A stretch of 64,000 bases of DNA from contig NZ_FMYZ01000009.1 in the NCBI RefSeq assembly GCF_900101625.1, forward strand, positions 124,001 to 188,000. The letters are read 5' to 3'. The stretch is from Cupriavidus sp. YR651 (GTDB taxonomy: Bacteria; Pseudomonadota; Gammaproteobacteria; Burkholderiales; Burkholderiaceae). Below the pieces are notes generated by a model. It had not been told where the DNA came from, made no database searches, and saw only the letters and a program-made list of their open reading frames with translations. A program made the translations under genes and the position numbers. Of the stretch, positions 8,632-18,014 are shown in pieces (position 1 is the first letter of the stretch; every line of letters begins with the position of its first letter).

Positions 8632-11600
8632 ATGCGTTGCGCCGAATGTGACTTCGAGAACCTCGCTGGCGCCAATTTTTGCGAGGCATGCGGAGCCAGA
8701 CTTGGTCGAAAGTGCCCGCGCTGTGGCGAGGAAGCCAGCCCCACCGCAAAGTTCTGCCGGGGTTGTGGCGCCCCGCTGACCGATGGCGGTTCGGAGCCGG
8801 CCATGCCCGCCAGTTCCGCGGATCTGGCCCCCGTCCACTACACGCCGCCCCATCTGGCGGAGCGCATCCTGGCCGAGCAGGCCGCCATGGAGGCCAGGGG
8901 TGGAACCGGCGGCGAACGCAAAACCATCACCGCCCTCTTTGCCGACATGGCTGGCTCCACGGCGCTGATCCAGGACCTCGATCCCGAAGAGGCGCGCCGC
9001 CTGATCGATCCCGTGGTGACGCTGATGATGGAAGCCGTGCACCACTACGAAGGCTATGTGGCCAAGTTCCTCGGTGACGGCATCCTGGCGTTGTTCGGTG
9101 CGCCGATCGCCCACGAGGACCACGCCCTGCGGGCCCTGTACGCGGCACTGCGCATGCAGGAGGCGATGCGCCGCCACAGCGATCGGGTGCGGCTCGACCA
9201 GGGCGTTCCGCTGCAGATTCGCGTCGGGATTCACACGGGCGAGGTGGTGGTGCGCTCGATCCGCAAGGACAACCTGCATACCGACTATGACCCCGTGGGG
9301 CATACGATTCACATTGCGTCGCGGATGGAAGGTGTCGCCACGCCGGCTTCGATCCTGGTCAGTCCCACCACGTACAAGCTCGCGGAGGGGTATTTCGAGT
9401 TCAAGGCGCTGGGAACCACGCAGGTCAAGGGTGTGCGCGATCCGCTTGGGGTCTATGAAGTGCAGGGTCTCGGGGCCTTGCGCACGCGGCTGCAGGTTGC
9501 GGCACACCGTGGCCTGGCGCGGTTCGTGGGTCGTCAGGACGAGATGCAGCAACTGCACGACGCCCTGGCGCTGGCCAAGTCGGGGCGTGGGCAGATCGTC
9601 GGCGTGCGCGGCGAGGCCGGGGTTGGCAAATCGCGTCTGTTCCACGAGTTCAAGGCCCGGTCGCAGCGAGGCTGCCATGTGCTGGAGACCTTCTCGGTCT
9701 CGCACGGCAAGGCGTTCGCCTATCTTCCCCTGATCGAGCTCCTGAAGAACTACTTCCAGATCACCGCGCAGGATGGCGAGCGGAACTGCCGCGAGAAGGT
9801 AACCGGCAGGCTGCTCACGCTGGAGCGCTCGCTGGAAGAGCATCTGCCCTACCTGCTCTATCTGCTCGGCGTGAGCGATCCGGGTTCCGCGCTGCCCACC
9901 ATGGACGCGGCGATCCGACGCCAGCGCACCTTCGAAGCCATTGCGCGCCTGCTGGTCAGGGAAAGCGTCGACGAGCCGCTCCAGCTGCTGTTCGAAGACT
10001 TGCAGTGGCTGGACACCGAAACCGAGGCCTTCCTCAATCTCCTCATCGACCACGTGCCGGACGCGAGGATTGTCCTTCTGGTCAATTACCGCCCCGAGTA
10101 CTCGCATGACTGGAACGCCAGGCCCTGCTACACCCAGTTGCATCTGGAGCCGCTGGGCCCGGCGGAAGCCCAGGGCTTGCTCACCGCGTTGCTCGGGGAT
10201 GACCGCAGTCTTGAGCCGCTGAAGCGGCTTGTCCTCGACAAGACCGAAGGCAACCCGTTCTTCATGGAGGAAGTGGTCCAGACCCTGGTCGAGGAAGGCG
10301 CCCTGCTCGGCCAGCCCGGTTGTTATCACATGGAGCAGACGCCCGCGCTGCTGCACATTCCAACCACGGTGCAGGGCGTGCTCGCGGCCCGTATCGACCG
10401 GCTCCCCCTCGCGCAGAAGGAGCTGCTGCAAACGCTGGCCATCATCGGCAAGGAATTTCCGCTGAGTCTTATCCGGCTTGTCAGTGGGTTCGACGAAGCC
10501 AGGCTGCGCCCGCTCCTGGCCGACTTGCAGACTGCGGATTTCATTTTCGAGCGCCCCGCCTTCCCGGAAGTGGAGTACGCGTTCAAGCATGCCCTCACGC
10601 AGGAAGTTGCCGGCAATTCGCTGCTGACCGACCGGCGCAGCGCGCTGCACGAGAGCACGGCCCAGGCCATCGAGACCCTGTTTCCCGGGCGATTGAAAGA
10701 CTACTGCGGCGAACTCGCCCACCACTACAGTCTTAGCGGCAATATCCCGAAGGCTGTCGAATACCTGCATTGTGCCGGCCAGCAGGCGCTGCAACGCTCC
10801 GCCCAGCTTGAGGCCATCCGCCATCTCGGCACGGCCCTCGACTTGCTCAAGCGCCTGCCCGAGACGCCGGAGCGAGCCCGTCAGGAACTCACGCTGCTGC
10901 TGACGCTCGGTCCCATCCTGATGGCAACGCGCGGCCAGGCCTCCCCGGAGGTCGAGGCCACCTACCGGCGTGCGCTCTCGCTCTCCGAACAGGGCGAGCA
11001 GAACTCGTACTTCTTCTCGGCGCAACTCGGACTGTGGGCGTTCTATCAACTGCAGGCGCAATACAAGGTGTCAGCGCCGCTGGCCAAACGACTGGTGGGC
11101 ATGGCGATGCGTTCGCAGAAGCCCAAGGAGCTTGCGGAAGGCCATCGCGTCGTCGGCGCCACCACGTTCCGCCTGGGCCAGTTCGAAGTGGCGCGCTCCC
11201 ACATGGAACAGGTGCTTGCATTGCAGCGCCCGGACACGCCGTTATATGACTTCCTGATGGGATATGGACGAGACCCTGCCGTCCACGCGATGAGCACACT
11301 GGGCTGGATCCTGTGGTATCTGGGCCTGCCGGATCTGGCGCGCACGCGCTCCCACGAGGCGCTCGTCATGGCGCGGCAGCGCCCCGACTCGGTCAATCTC
11401 GCGCTCTGCCTGGTCTTTGCCGCTGAAGTCCATCGGTGCCGCCGTGAGCCACAGCAAACCCGCGAGTACGCCGAAGCAGCCATCGCGGTCTCGTGCGAAC
11501 AGGGATTTCCGATCTATCTGGCATGGGGAACCGTGCTGCAGGGATGGGAGATGGCCGAACAGGGGGACCCCCTGAACGGAATTGCCCGGATTCATCAGGG

Positions 11601-12042
11601 CTTGTCGGCCTATTCCGCAACCGGCGCGTCGCTGGGCCGGCCGAATCTGCTGGCCATGCTCGCCGAAGCCCGCGGAAGAGCGCGGCAAATCGAGGCAGGT
11701 CTGGATTCGCTGGCCGAGGCCCTGGCTTTTGCGGAAGACAAGGGAGAGCGACTCGATGAATCCACGTTGCACCGCCTGAAGGGGGACCTGATGCTCCAGT
11801 TGTCCGGCAAGGAGGACGATGCCGAAGCCTGTTTTCAGAAGGCCATCGCGGTGGCGCGCCATCAAGGCGCCCGGTCACTGGAGCTGCAAGCTGCGCTGAG
11901 CCTGGCTCAACTGTGGCGGCAACAGGGCAAGCCGGACGCTGCGCGCGAGATCCTGGTGCCGATCCACGGCACCTTCACCGAGGGCTTCGACCTGGCCGAC
12001 TGGAAGCAGGCCAAAGCCGAACTCGATTTACTGCAGTCATAG
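8632..12042 (+). CDS. Zinc-ribbon, class III cyclase-like, AAA ATPase and TPR regulator
   Basis: A 1136-residue multidomain protein starting at an ATG with GGGAGG just upstream. Domains in order: a double zinc ribbon with four CxxC pairs (3-46); a cyclase-like domain (about 95-275) with metal Asp105 and Asp149; an AAA/NB-ARC-type ATPase (about 297-640) with Walker A GEAGVGKS (327-334) and Walker B 'LLFEDLQWLD'; then a helical TPR-like tail. In the cyclase domain, the usual VGDTVN motif reads 'VGHTIH', so the adenine-selecting Asp and the transition-state Asn are both His. I recall such substitutions in this fusion family, so cyclase activity is doubtful and the domain may only sense nucleotides. 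Divergent from the FHA cyclase across 192 bp. Confidence 0.85.
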   Translation: MRCAECDFENLAGANFCEACGARLGRKCPRCGEEASPTAKFCRGCGAPLTDGGSEPAMPASSADLAPVHYTPPHLAERILAEQAAMEARGGTGGERKTITALFADMAGSTALIQDLDPEEARRLIDPVVTLMMEAVHHYEGYVAKFLGDGILALFGAPIAHEDHALRALYAALRMQEAMRRHSDRVRLDQGVPLQIRVGIHTGEVVVRSIRKDNLHTDYDPVGHTIHIASRMEGVATPASILVSPTTYKLAEGYFEFKALGTTQVKGVRDPLGVYEVQGLGALRTRLQVAAHRGLARFVGRQDEMQQLHDALALAKSGRGQIVGVRGEAGVGKSRLFHEFKARSQRGCHVLETFSVSHGKAFAYLPLIELLKNYFQITAQDGERNCREKVTGRLLTLERSLEEHLPYLLYLLGVSDPGSALPTMDAAIRRQRTFEAIARLLVRESVDEPLQLLFEDLQWLDTETEAFLNLLIDHVPDARIVLLVNYRPEYSHDWNARPCYTQLHLEPLGPAEAQGLLTALLGDDRSLEPLKRLVLDKTEGNPFFMEEVVQTLVEEGALLGQPGCYHMEQTPALLHIPTTVQGVLAARIDRLPLAQKELLQTLAIIGKEFPLSLIRLVSGFDEARLRPLLADLQTADFIFERPAFPEVEYAFKHALTQEVAGNSLLTDRRSALHESTAQAIETLFPGRLKDYCGELAHHYSLSGNIPKAVEYLHCAGQQALQRSAQLEAIRHLGTALDLLKRLPETPERARQELTLLLTLGPILMATRGQASPEVEATYRRALSLSEQGEQNSYFFSAQLGLWAFYQLQAQYKVSAPLAKRLVGMAMRSQKPKELAEGHRVVGATTFRLGQFEVARSHMEQVLALQRPDTPLYDFLMGYGRDPAVHAMSTLGWILWYLGLPDLARTRSHEALVMARQRPDSVNLALCLVFAAEVHRCRREPQQTREYAEAAIAVSCEQGFPIYLAWGTVLQGWEMAEQGDPLNGIARIHQGLSAYSATGASLGRPNLLAMLAEARGRARQIEAGLDSLAEALAFAEDKGERLDESTLHRLKGDLMLQLSGKEDDAEACFQKAIAVARHQGARSLELQAALSLAQLWRQQGKPDAAREILVPIHGTFTEGFDLADWKQAKAELDLLQS

Positions 12043-12046
12043 CAAC

Positions 12047-12742
12047 ATGCCACAGTCCCCCGGCCCGGCGTTGGCGAACCCGACAGCGAACCCGACAGCG
12101 AACGCGATGCGCGCCCGCTTCCTGGCGCTGTGGTCGCGTTGCGGCGGTCATCGCGCCGAGGAGATCTACGCCGCCCTCGCCAGCCACTACGGCGAGCCAG
12201 CGCGGCACTATCACACGTTGCAGCATGTCCGCCGCTGCTTGCGCGATCTGGACTGGGCGCGCGACGTCATCCCCGACGCCGACGTCGTGGAGCTCGCGCT
12301 GTGGTGTCACGACGTCATCTACGTCCCCGGTGCCAGCGACAACGAACGATGCAGCGCCGAGTGGTTCCGGCATTGGGCCAACGGGATCGCGGCCATGGAA
12401 CGCGTCGCCGGGTTGATCCTGGACACGTCGCATACCCGCCCGCCAGCCGATGCCACCGGTTGCTTTGCCGTCGACATCGACCTTGCGGTGCTGGGATATC
12501 CGCGCACATGGTTCTGCCGTGACGCCGTGCACCTGCGTGCGGAGCGCCCAGACCTCGACGCGATGACCTACGACAGCGCCGAACGCGCTTTCCTCGGCAC
12601 CCTTCTGGCGCGCCCGCGCATCTATCTCACCGAACCGTTCCACACCCGCTACGAAGCCCGCGCACGCCGCAACCTGGCGTGGCGGCTCGCACTGCCGTCC
12701 CCACCGGACGCGTCAACACCACTCAAAGAAACTCCCCCTTGA
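12047..12742 (+). CDS. HD-superfamily predicted metal-dependent phosphohydrolase (COG4339 type)
   Basis: A 231-residue protein four bases after the stop of the AAA/cyclase gene, so probably its operon partner. 'HYHTLQHV' (about 54-61) and the His88-Asp89 doublet in 'LALWCHDVIY' match the COG4339 group of HD hydrolases, for which no substrate is established to my knowledge. The first 20 residues hold a short repeat (NPTANPTANA, from a 12-bp tandem), and Met21 is a possible alternative start. The 3' end overlaps the convergent patatin gene by 20 bp. Confidence 0.75.
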   Translation: MPQSPGPALANPTANPTANAMRARFLALWSRCGGHRAEEIYAALASHYGEPARHYHTLQHVRRCLRDLDWARDVIPDADVVELALWCHDVIYVPGASDNERCSAEWFRHWANGIAAMERVAGLILDTSHTRPPADATGCFAVDIDLAVLGYPRTWFCRDAVHLRAERPDLDAMTYDSAERAFLGTLLARPRIYLTEPFHTRYEARARRNLAWRLALPSPPDASTPLKETPP

Positions 12743-13748
12743 TATCGACACTCGATCTCTGGCCGACATCCTCATAGGTCCGCACGAGCCACGCTTCGGC
12801 CTGCGTCCTGCCCAGATCGCGCAGATGGCAAAGGAACGACCAGTCGGCGTTGTACTTGCTCGATACATCCAGCGCGGCCATGGTCTCGTCGGAGCGGATC
12901 GAGTGAATCAGCATTTCCTTCATGTCTTCCCGATCCACCTTGCCCTGCTGAATCAGCGAGGTCACGAAGGCAATCGCGCGCATCTCGCGCATCAGGGACG
13001 AATTGAAGCTGACCTCATTGAGGCGATTAAGAATGTCCGCCGCGGTCGTCGGCACACCCCGGCGTACGATCGGATTGATATGCACGATCACGACGTCACG
13101 CGTACTGCATTCATAGATCAGCGGGAAGATGGCGGGATTGCCCACATAGCCGCCGTCCCAGTAGTACTGACCGTCGATCGTCACCGCCTGGAAGAGCGTC
13201 GGCAGACATGCTGAAGCGAGCACCGCCTCGACGCACAGGTCCGCGCCGGAGAAGATGCGAATCCTGCCGGTCTCGACATTCGTCGCGCACAGAAACAGGC
13301 GGATCGGGCACTGCTTGCGCAATGCCTCGAAATCGACCAGCCCCTCCAGCACGTCCCGCAGCGGATTCATGTTGTAGGGATTGAACTGGTAGGGCGACAG
13401 CACGCGCAGGGCCATATCGGCCATCGCGTACAAGGGCGAATGATTCAGGCCGAAGCTATGCGTCCCCTTCAGCCAGGGGACCCAACGAAAAGGGCTGTAT
13501 CGCTCCGCCGACTGCGCGATGGCAAGCCAGAACTCGTGCAACGCCTGACGTGCGGCATTCTGGCCGCCTTGCCGCAGGCCATTGGCCAGCACGACGGCAT
13601 TCATGGCCCCCGCGCTCGTGGCACTGACGCCCTCGATGGCAAGCCTGCCGTCTTCCAGCAGACGGTCGATGACACCCCAGGTGAAGGCGCCATGCATGCC
13701 GCCTCCCTGCAATGCCAGGGCCACAGGCTTTGCTTGCTTGCCGTTCAT
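12723..13748 (-). CDS. Patatin-like phospholipase
   Basis: A 341-residue protein with the patatin landmarks: glycine-rich oxyanion loop 'GGGMHGAF' (15-22), nucleophile Ser45 in 'SATSAGAMNA', and the catalytic Asp in 'YWDGGYVGNPA'. The first Gly of the usual GxSxG elbow is Ala here, as in some bacterial subfamilies. Patatins hydrolyse acyl esters of phospholipids; the cellular role here is unknown, and no signal peptide is visible. The start at 13748 was chosen over the longer frame to 13895 because GGGAG lies just before it and the upstream residues are not conserved in character. A link to polyhydroxyalkanoate or lipid turnover would be speculative. Confidence 0.85.
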   Translation of the reverse strand: MNGKQAKPVALALQGGGMHGAFTWGVIDRLLEDGRLAIEGVSATSAGAMNAVVLANGLRQGGQNAARQALHEFWLAIAQSAERYSPFRWVPWLKGTHSFGLNHSPLYAMADMALRVLSPYQFNPYNMNPLRDVLEGLVDFEALRKQCPIRLFLCATNVETGRIRIFSGADLCVEAVLASACLPTLFQAVTIDGQYYWDGGYVGNPAIFPLIYECSTRDVVIVHINPIVRRGVPTTAADILNRLNEVSFNSSLMREMRAIAFVTSLIQQGKVDREDMKEMLIHSIRSDETMAALDVSSKYNADWSFLCHLRDLGRTQAEAWLVRTYEDVGQRSSVDIKGEFL

Positions 13749-13935
13749 CGCTACGCTCCCGCTGTCGCGCTGCGTTTTGCATCGTGTACCGCACTTACGG
13801 AATCCGTCCCGATCATGCGATGGACACGCAAACTGCGCGTTATGGAAGGAGTGTAGTGAAGAAGTGACACGCGAGCGAAGTGTGCAGCGCGTCATTCACC
13901 GCCAGACGCGCGCGCACTCGCCGTCTCGCGCGGCC

Positions 13936-14142
13936 TCACTCAAGCCGGATCTCTCCGTCGAACTGGACATTGAGTTGCAAGGCGTCCAGCTTCAGGGTGA
14001 CGGCAACCGGAAAGCTCTCCGTGCCGGAGATGGTGCCGGCCGCCATCGCCTTCGCCACCGCCTGCTCGATTTCCCGCTGCGAATTCACGCCGACGACCTT
14101 GAGGAACTTGCGGATGCTGATATTGAAGGTCTCTTCATTCAT
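13936..14142 (-). CDS. DUF6494 family small protein
   Basis: A 68-residue protein with a strong ribosome-binding site (AGGAGA) before its ATG. The sequence 'MNEETFNISIRKFLKVVG' followed by 'NSQREIEQAV' and an Ala/Gly-rich helix, ending in a beta-like 'VTLKLDALQLNVQFDGEI', resembles the short conserved DUF6494 proteins of Proteobacteria. Function unknown. It sits upstream of the patatin gene on the same strand, with 187 bp between. Confidence 0.7.
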   Translation of the reverse strand: MNEETFNISIRKFLKVVGVNSQREIEQAVAKAMAAGTISGTESFPVAVTLKLDALQLNVQFDGEIRLE

Positions 14143-14367
14143 CGCGCTCTCCTGGAGCTACAACTAGGGGGCAAGGGGGGCAAGGGCCGGGCTGCACGTA
14201 TCATGGCGCGCCAGTATGCGAATGCCTTGCAGGTCATTCTAGCGCTCACCTCCAGGGCATGTACGACGGCCCCTGGCGGCGCTACGCTACAGGCATCCAG
14301 CAACGTTTTCGCTGCGTCGCTGCGCGTTGTCGATGTGCTATGTCGCTATGTTCCGCGGATTGATGCC

Positions 14368-15474
14368 ATGCAACATGTGCGCCTTTTCCTTTGCGGCGAT
14401 GTCATGACCGGCCGAGGCATCGACCAGATCCTGCCGCATCCGTGCGCCCCGCAGCTCCATGAACGCTACTGCCGCTCGGCCCATGACTATGTCAGCCTGG
14501 CCGAACAGGCGAACGGACCATTGCCACCGCATGCCGATGCCACCTACCCGTGGGGCGACGCGCTCGCGGTGCTCGATAGCCGCCAGCCGCACGCCCGCAT
14601 CATCAATCTCGAGACCGCCGTCACGACGAGTGACGACCACTGCGCCGGGAAGGAAGTCCTCTACCGCATGCATCCCGACAACGTCGGATGCATCGCAAGC
14701 GCACGGATCGATTGCTGCGTGCTGGCAAACAACCACGTGCTGGACTGGGGTCGCGCAGGGCTTCGGGAAACGCTCGCCACGCTTCATCGCGCCGGCATTC
14801 GGACCAGCGGCGCCGGTGCGGACGAAACCGACGCCGCCGCGCCGGCAACGCTCGGGCTGGCCGACAACCGCACGCTGCGGATCTACGCCTACGCGGCCGA
14901 AAGCAGTGGCGTGCCGCTATCGTGGGCCGCCACGCCACATCAAGGCGGTCTCAACTTCCTGCCCGATATCTCGATGAAGCACGCTGACGAAATCGGGCAG
15001 CGCATGGCGGCGGAACGATGCGCCGGCGATATCGTCGTGATCTCGCTGCACTGGGGATCAAACTGGGGCTTCGAGGTTGGCGACGACGAGCGCGCGTTCG
15101 CCCATCGGCTGATCGATTCAGGCGGGGCCGATCTGGTGTACGGCCATTCCTCCCATCACGTCAGAGGGATGGAGGTCCATCGCGGCCGGCTCGTTCTCTA
15201 TGGTTGCGGCGATTTCCTGAATGACTATGAAGGAATTCGCGGCCACGAGCGCTTTCGCCCGGACCTGGCGCTGATGTACTTTCCGGTCGTCGATGCCGAT
15301 ACCGGTGTGTTGCTGGAAATGTCAGCGGTGCCGATGCAGATCCACCATCTGCGCCTGCGTCACGCGCCGGCCGAGGGCGCGTCGTGGCTTCGCACCACCC
15401 TGGCCCACGAGAACGGCAAGTTCGGTGGTCAGGTAATCCAGGACGACACCGGCGCCCTGCTTCTGCAATGGTGA
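14368..15474 (+). CDS. CapA family protein (PGA_cap metallophosphatase-like)
   Basis: A 368-residue protein. 'LFLCGDVMTGRGID' at the N-terminus, 'INLETAVT', 'VLANNHVLDWG', 'ISLHWGSNW' and 'YGHSSHHVRG' are the ordered motifs of the PGA_cap/CapA domain, related to metallophosphatases and named for poly-gamma-glutamate capsule synthesis. In most proteobacteria without capBC the role is unknown, and no capB/capC lies nearby. The ATG at 14368 places the first beta-strand at residues 4-9 as usual; the frame continues upstream but shows no conserved sequence. No signal peptide is visible. Confidence 0.8.
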   Translation: MQHVRLFLCGDVMTGRGIDQILPHPCAPQLHERYCRSAHDYVSLAEQANGPLPPHADATYPWGDALAVLDSRQPHARIINLETAVTTSDDHCAGKEVLYRMHPDNVGCIASARIDCCVLANNHVLDWGRAGLRETLATLHRAGIRTSGAGADETDAAAPATLGLADNRTLRIYAYAAESSGVPLSWAATPHQGGLNFLPDISMKHADEIGQRMAAERCAGDIVVISLHWGSNWGFEVGDDERAFAHRLIDSGGADLVYGHSSHHVRGMEVHRGRLVLYGCGDFLNDYEGIRGHERFRPDLALMYFPVVDADTGVLLEMSAVPMQIHHLRLRHAPAEGASWLRTTLAHENGKFGGQVIQDDTGALLLQW

Positions 15475-15581
15475 CGGCACCGCGCCAATGTGCAGCTTTC
15501 TGCGCGCCGCTTGTTATTCCTTCGTCATCGAACTATCACTCTGGGTGACACCCCGCTCAGCCGGGGCACCGGGAGTGGCTT

Positions 15582-16598
15582 ATGGACGTCAGGGAAGGTT
15601 TCATCGGCACGGTTGGCCGCACGCCACTTATCCGGCTGGCCGGACTCAGTGCCGAGACTGGTTGCGAGATCCTCGGCAAGGCCGAGTTCCTCAACCCCGG
15701 CGGCTCTGTCAAGGACAGGACCGCGCTTTACATCGTCCGCGATGCCGAACGACGCCACCTGCTCAACCCGGGCGGCACGGTGGTGGAAGGCACCGCTGGC
15801 AACACCGGCATTGGCCTGGCCCATATCTGTGCGGCGCGCGATTATCGCTGCATCGTGGTGATTCCCGACACGCAGTCGCCAGAAAAAATGGAGCGCCTGC
15901 GGTTGCTCGGTGCCGAAGTGCGTCCGGTGCCGGCGGCCCCCTATGCAGATCCAAACAACTATCAGAAGGTGGCCGGGCGTCTTGCCCAGGAGATCCCCAA
16001 CGCCATCTGGGCCAACCAGTTCGACAACCTGGCCAACCGCCAGGCACACTATGAAACCACCGGCCCGGAAATCTGGCACGACACGGCGGGCAAGATCGAT
16101 GCCTTTGTTTGCGCCACCGGCACCGGCGGCACGCTGGCCGGGGTGTCTCGCTACCTGAAGGAACGGGAACGCAATCCGCCCGTGCGCATCGTGCTGGCGG
16201 ACCCGATGGGCAGCGGGCTGTACCACTTCGTCAAGCATCGAGTGGTCAAGGCCGAGGGCAATTCCATCACCGAAGGCATCGGCTCCAGCCGCGTCACCGC
16301 CAATCTGGCCGACACGTTGATCGACGATGCCGTCCAGATTGACGACCAGACTTGCGTCGACATGGTCTACAGGCTGTTGCGCGAGGAAGGCCTTTGGCTC
16401 GGCGGCTCATCGGGCATCAACGTCGCGGCCGCCGCCTGGCTCGCCCGCGAGATGGGCCCGGGCCACACCATCGTCACCCTGCTCTGCGACCGCGGAGACC
16501 TGTATGCCGCGCGACTGTTCAACGCGGAGTGGCTGGCGGGAAAAGGGTTGACGCCGAAGTTGCCAACTGCCCGTCACCACGGCGGTACGCCGGTGTGA
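15582..16598 (+). CDS. PLP-dependent cysteine synthase A-like enzyme
   Basis: A 338-residue enzyme of PLP fold-type II. The Schiff-base Lys44 lies in 'NPGGSVKDRTAL'; the substrate-binding loop reads 'EGTAGNTGIGLA' (CysK has EPTSGNTG), and the phosphate-binding loop is 'ATGTGGTLAG'. The family uses O-acetylserine or a related activated serine plus a sulfur or other nucleophile. The altered loop marks a branch distinct from housekeeping CysK, so the exact nucleophile is uncertain. Length is slightly longer than CysK, with a C-terminal extension ('GLTPKLPTARHHGG'). It stands alone, with no cysE or sulfate genes nearby. Confidence 0.8.
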   Translation: MDVREGFIGTVGRTPLIRLAGLSAETGCEILGKAEFLNPGGSVKDRTALYIVRDAERRHLLNPGGTVVEGTAGNTGIGLAHICAARDYRCIVVIPDTQSPEKMERLRLLGAEVRPVPAAPYADPNNYQKVAGRLAQEIPNAIWANQFDNLANRQAHYETTGPEIWHDTAGKIDAFVCATGTGGTLAGVSRYLKERERNPPVRIVLADPMGSGLYHFVKHRVVKAEGNSITEGIGSSRVTANLADTLIDDAVQIDDQTCVDMVYRLLREEGLWLGGSSGINVAAAAWLAREMGPGHTIVTLLCDRGDLYAARLFNAEWLAGKGLTPKLPTARHHGGTPV

Positions 16599-16677
16599 TG
16601 TCTTTCCGCTGGAACTTGATCGAGGCGCGCCACACCGAAACGGATAGCGCGCCGCCCCGCCCGGCAGCGGTCGGGGA

Positions 16678-17265
16678 TTACTCGGCCGTCGCGTCCGCAG
16701 GCTCGGCGGCCGGCTCGGAAGCTGGTGATTCGGACGCTGGCGGTTCGGACGCCGTAGCCTCCTTCGGTGGGCCCTCATCCTTCACCACGTAGGACGGATC
16801 CTTGATCCACCGGGCCATATCCTTGGAAATGAAGATCGCGCTGCGATCCAGGATCGAGCAGGTCCCCTTGAAAGCCCCCCAGAAGCCACCCACAGACCAG
16901 CGGTTCACCTTGGTCTGCCGAGTAATCTTGCCGTCCTCCAGCAACTCGGCGACCACCGTAATGGCCTTCGGGCCCGTCCAGGCACCACCGCCGATGCCGA
17001 GCACATGAGTGATTTTCAGCCGCAGAACTTGCGCCCCATTGGGATTGGCGTCCGCCTCAATCGTTGCCGCACCACCCTTATTGCGCTTTCGCAGGACTTC
17101 TCCGACGCGATTCGCCAGGATGTCTTCGATGTGGCATTCGGTCTTGACCTGCTCGACCACTCCCGCGCCGGCCGCATAGGTAACAGGGGTTTCCAGCACG
17201 ACTTGCGACGCAGCAAGCGCGGATGCGCTCGACAGGCAGAGGCCAATAAAGAGAAAAGACTTCAC
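16678..17265 (-). CDS. Secreted hypothetical protein with acidic tail
   Basis: From a GTG at 17265 the protein is 195 residues, with a good signal peptide ('VKSFLFIGLCLSSASALA', cleavage near residue 18). An ATG at 17364 gives a longer form without a clear signal at its start, so I prefer the GTG. The mature part has 'KTECHIEDILANRVGEVLR', 'RLKITHVLGIGGGAWTGPK' and 'GGFWGAFKGTCSILDRSA', suggesting a small periplasmic alpha/beta domain with two Cys, then a Ser/Pro/Glu/Ala-rich acidic tail (about 165-195). No family recognised. Confidence 0.65.
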   Translation of the reverse strand: MKSFLFIGLCLSSASALAASQVVLETPVTYAAGAGVVEQVKTECHIEDILANRVGEVLRKRNKGGAATIEADANPNGAQVLRLKITHVLGIGGGAWTGPKAITVVAELLEDGKITRQTKVNRWSVGGFWGAFKGTCSILDRSAIFISKDMARWIKDPSYVVKDEGPPKEATASEPPASESPASEPAAEPADATAE

Positions 17266-17346
17266 GATGATGATGTAAGCAAGAAACTGCGCGCAACGGC
17301 TGCCGCTATCTTGCAAGACAGTGAGGGGAGGCGCGCAGGATAGATC

Positions 17347-17380
17347 ACGACAGAAGGGGCTCACACCCCTCTTTTGTCGT
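17347..17380. promoter_or_regulatory. Imperfect inverted repeat with AGGGG/CCCCT core
   Basis: ACGACAGAAGGGG and CCCCTCTTTTGTCGT flank a six-base loop, forming a long hairpin with T residues on the plus-strand side. It lies upstream of the secreted protein gene and downstream of nothing on the plus strand, so it may be an operator or the terminator of an unseen transcript. Confidence 0.4.
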
Positions 17381-17582
17381 ATTCAGATCCTGGACTGGAC
17401 GTCGAATTGTCGGGCTCGAAATGGCGGATGCCCCGCCAGCCCGCGCTGGATAAGGAAAGCGTGAACTGCTGCGATTCCGCAACACTACGATCGTTGCGAT
17501 TGTCGCAGCCGCTCAATCAGCCCGCCTGGAACATGGGAGGTTTCAGGCGAGCCCGGTGTCCACGGTCGACACCGTTCATCGA

Positions 17583-18014
17583 CTACGTTGACTTGCCCGT
17601 TCCCTTCATCAGGTTCTTCGCCTCTTCGATGTTCTGCTCCGCGCGCTTGGTGATGACGGCCAGCGCCTCGGCCTGCGATTTCTGCGCCATCTCCGCCAGT
17701 TCGCGCATATTGTTGAACGCCGTCTGCAGGCCTTGCTGCACGAACTCGCCCTGCTTGGCCATGGCCTCGGCCGGATTGCCGCCCGAGGTCATCTGCTGCG
17801 CAGCGGACTGGATCTCCTGCATGACCTTGCTCAGGATCTCCGTCTGCTTCTGCACGAGTGCCTGCATGCCTTCGTAGGCGACCTTGTTGGCCTCCGTGAT
17901 GGCCTCGATATCCTTGCGCCGCGCTTCAATCACCGAGGCCATGTCTACGCCGGGGAGCTTGTACTGTTCTAGCAACTTGGTGAAATCGGTGAACGGATTG
18001 GGCGATGTAGCCAT
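17583..18014 (-). CDS. Phasin family protein (polyhydroxyalkanoate granule coat)
   Basis: A 143-residue helical protein without membrane segments: 'NPFTDFTKLLEQYKLPGVD', then 'ARRKDIEAITEANKVAYEGM', 'VMQEIQSAAQQM' and a Lys-rich end. This is the standard phasin layout (PF09361). Phasins coat PHA granules and control their size and number. The start at 18014 has AAGGAG upstream; the longer frame to 18230 is arginine-rich and unlikely. It is a single gene here, with no phaC, phaZ or phaR in the window. Gene number within the genus varies (phaP1-7), so no number is assigned. Confidence 0.88.
   Translation of the reverse strand: MATSPNPFTDFTKLLEQYKLPGVDMASVIEARRKDIEAITEANKVAYEGMQALVQKQTEILSKVMQEIQSAAQQMTSGGNPAEAMAKQGEFVQQGLQTAFNNMRELAEMAQKSQAEALAVITKRAEQNIEEAKNLMKGTGKST

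Noticed and set aside
8596-11061. An 821-codon minus-strand frame opposite the zinc-ribbon/AAA regulator
   Set aside because: Shadow of the real gene; Arg/Gln/His-rich with no motifs.
7534-12042. Cyclase pair considered as a CBASS-type defence operon
   Set aside because: The enzymes are class III adenylate-cyclase types, not CD-NTases, and no effector of CBASS or Pycsar type is adjacent.
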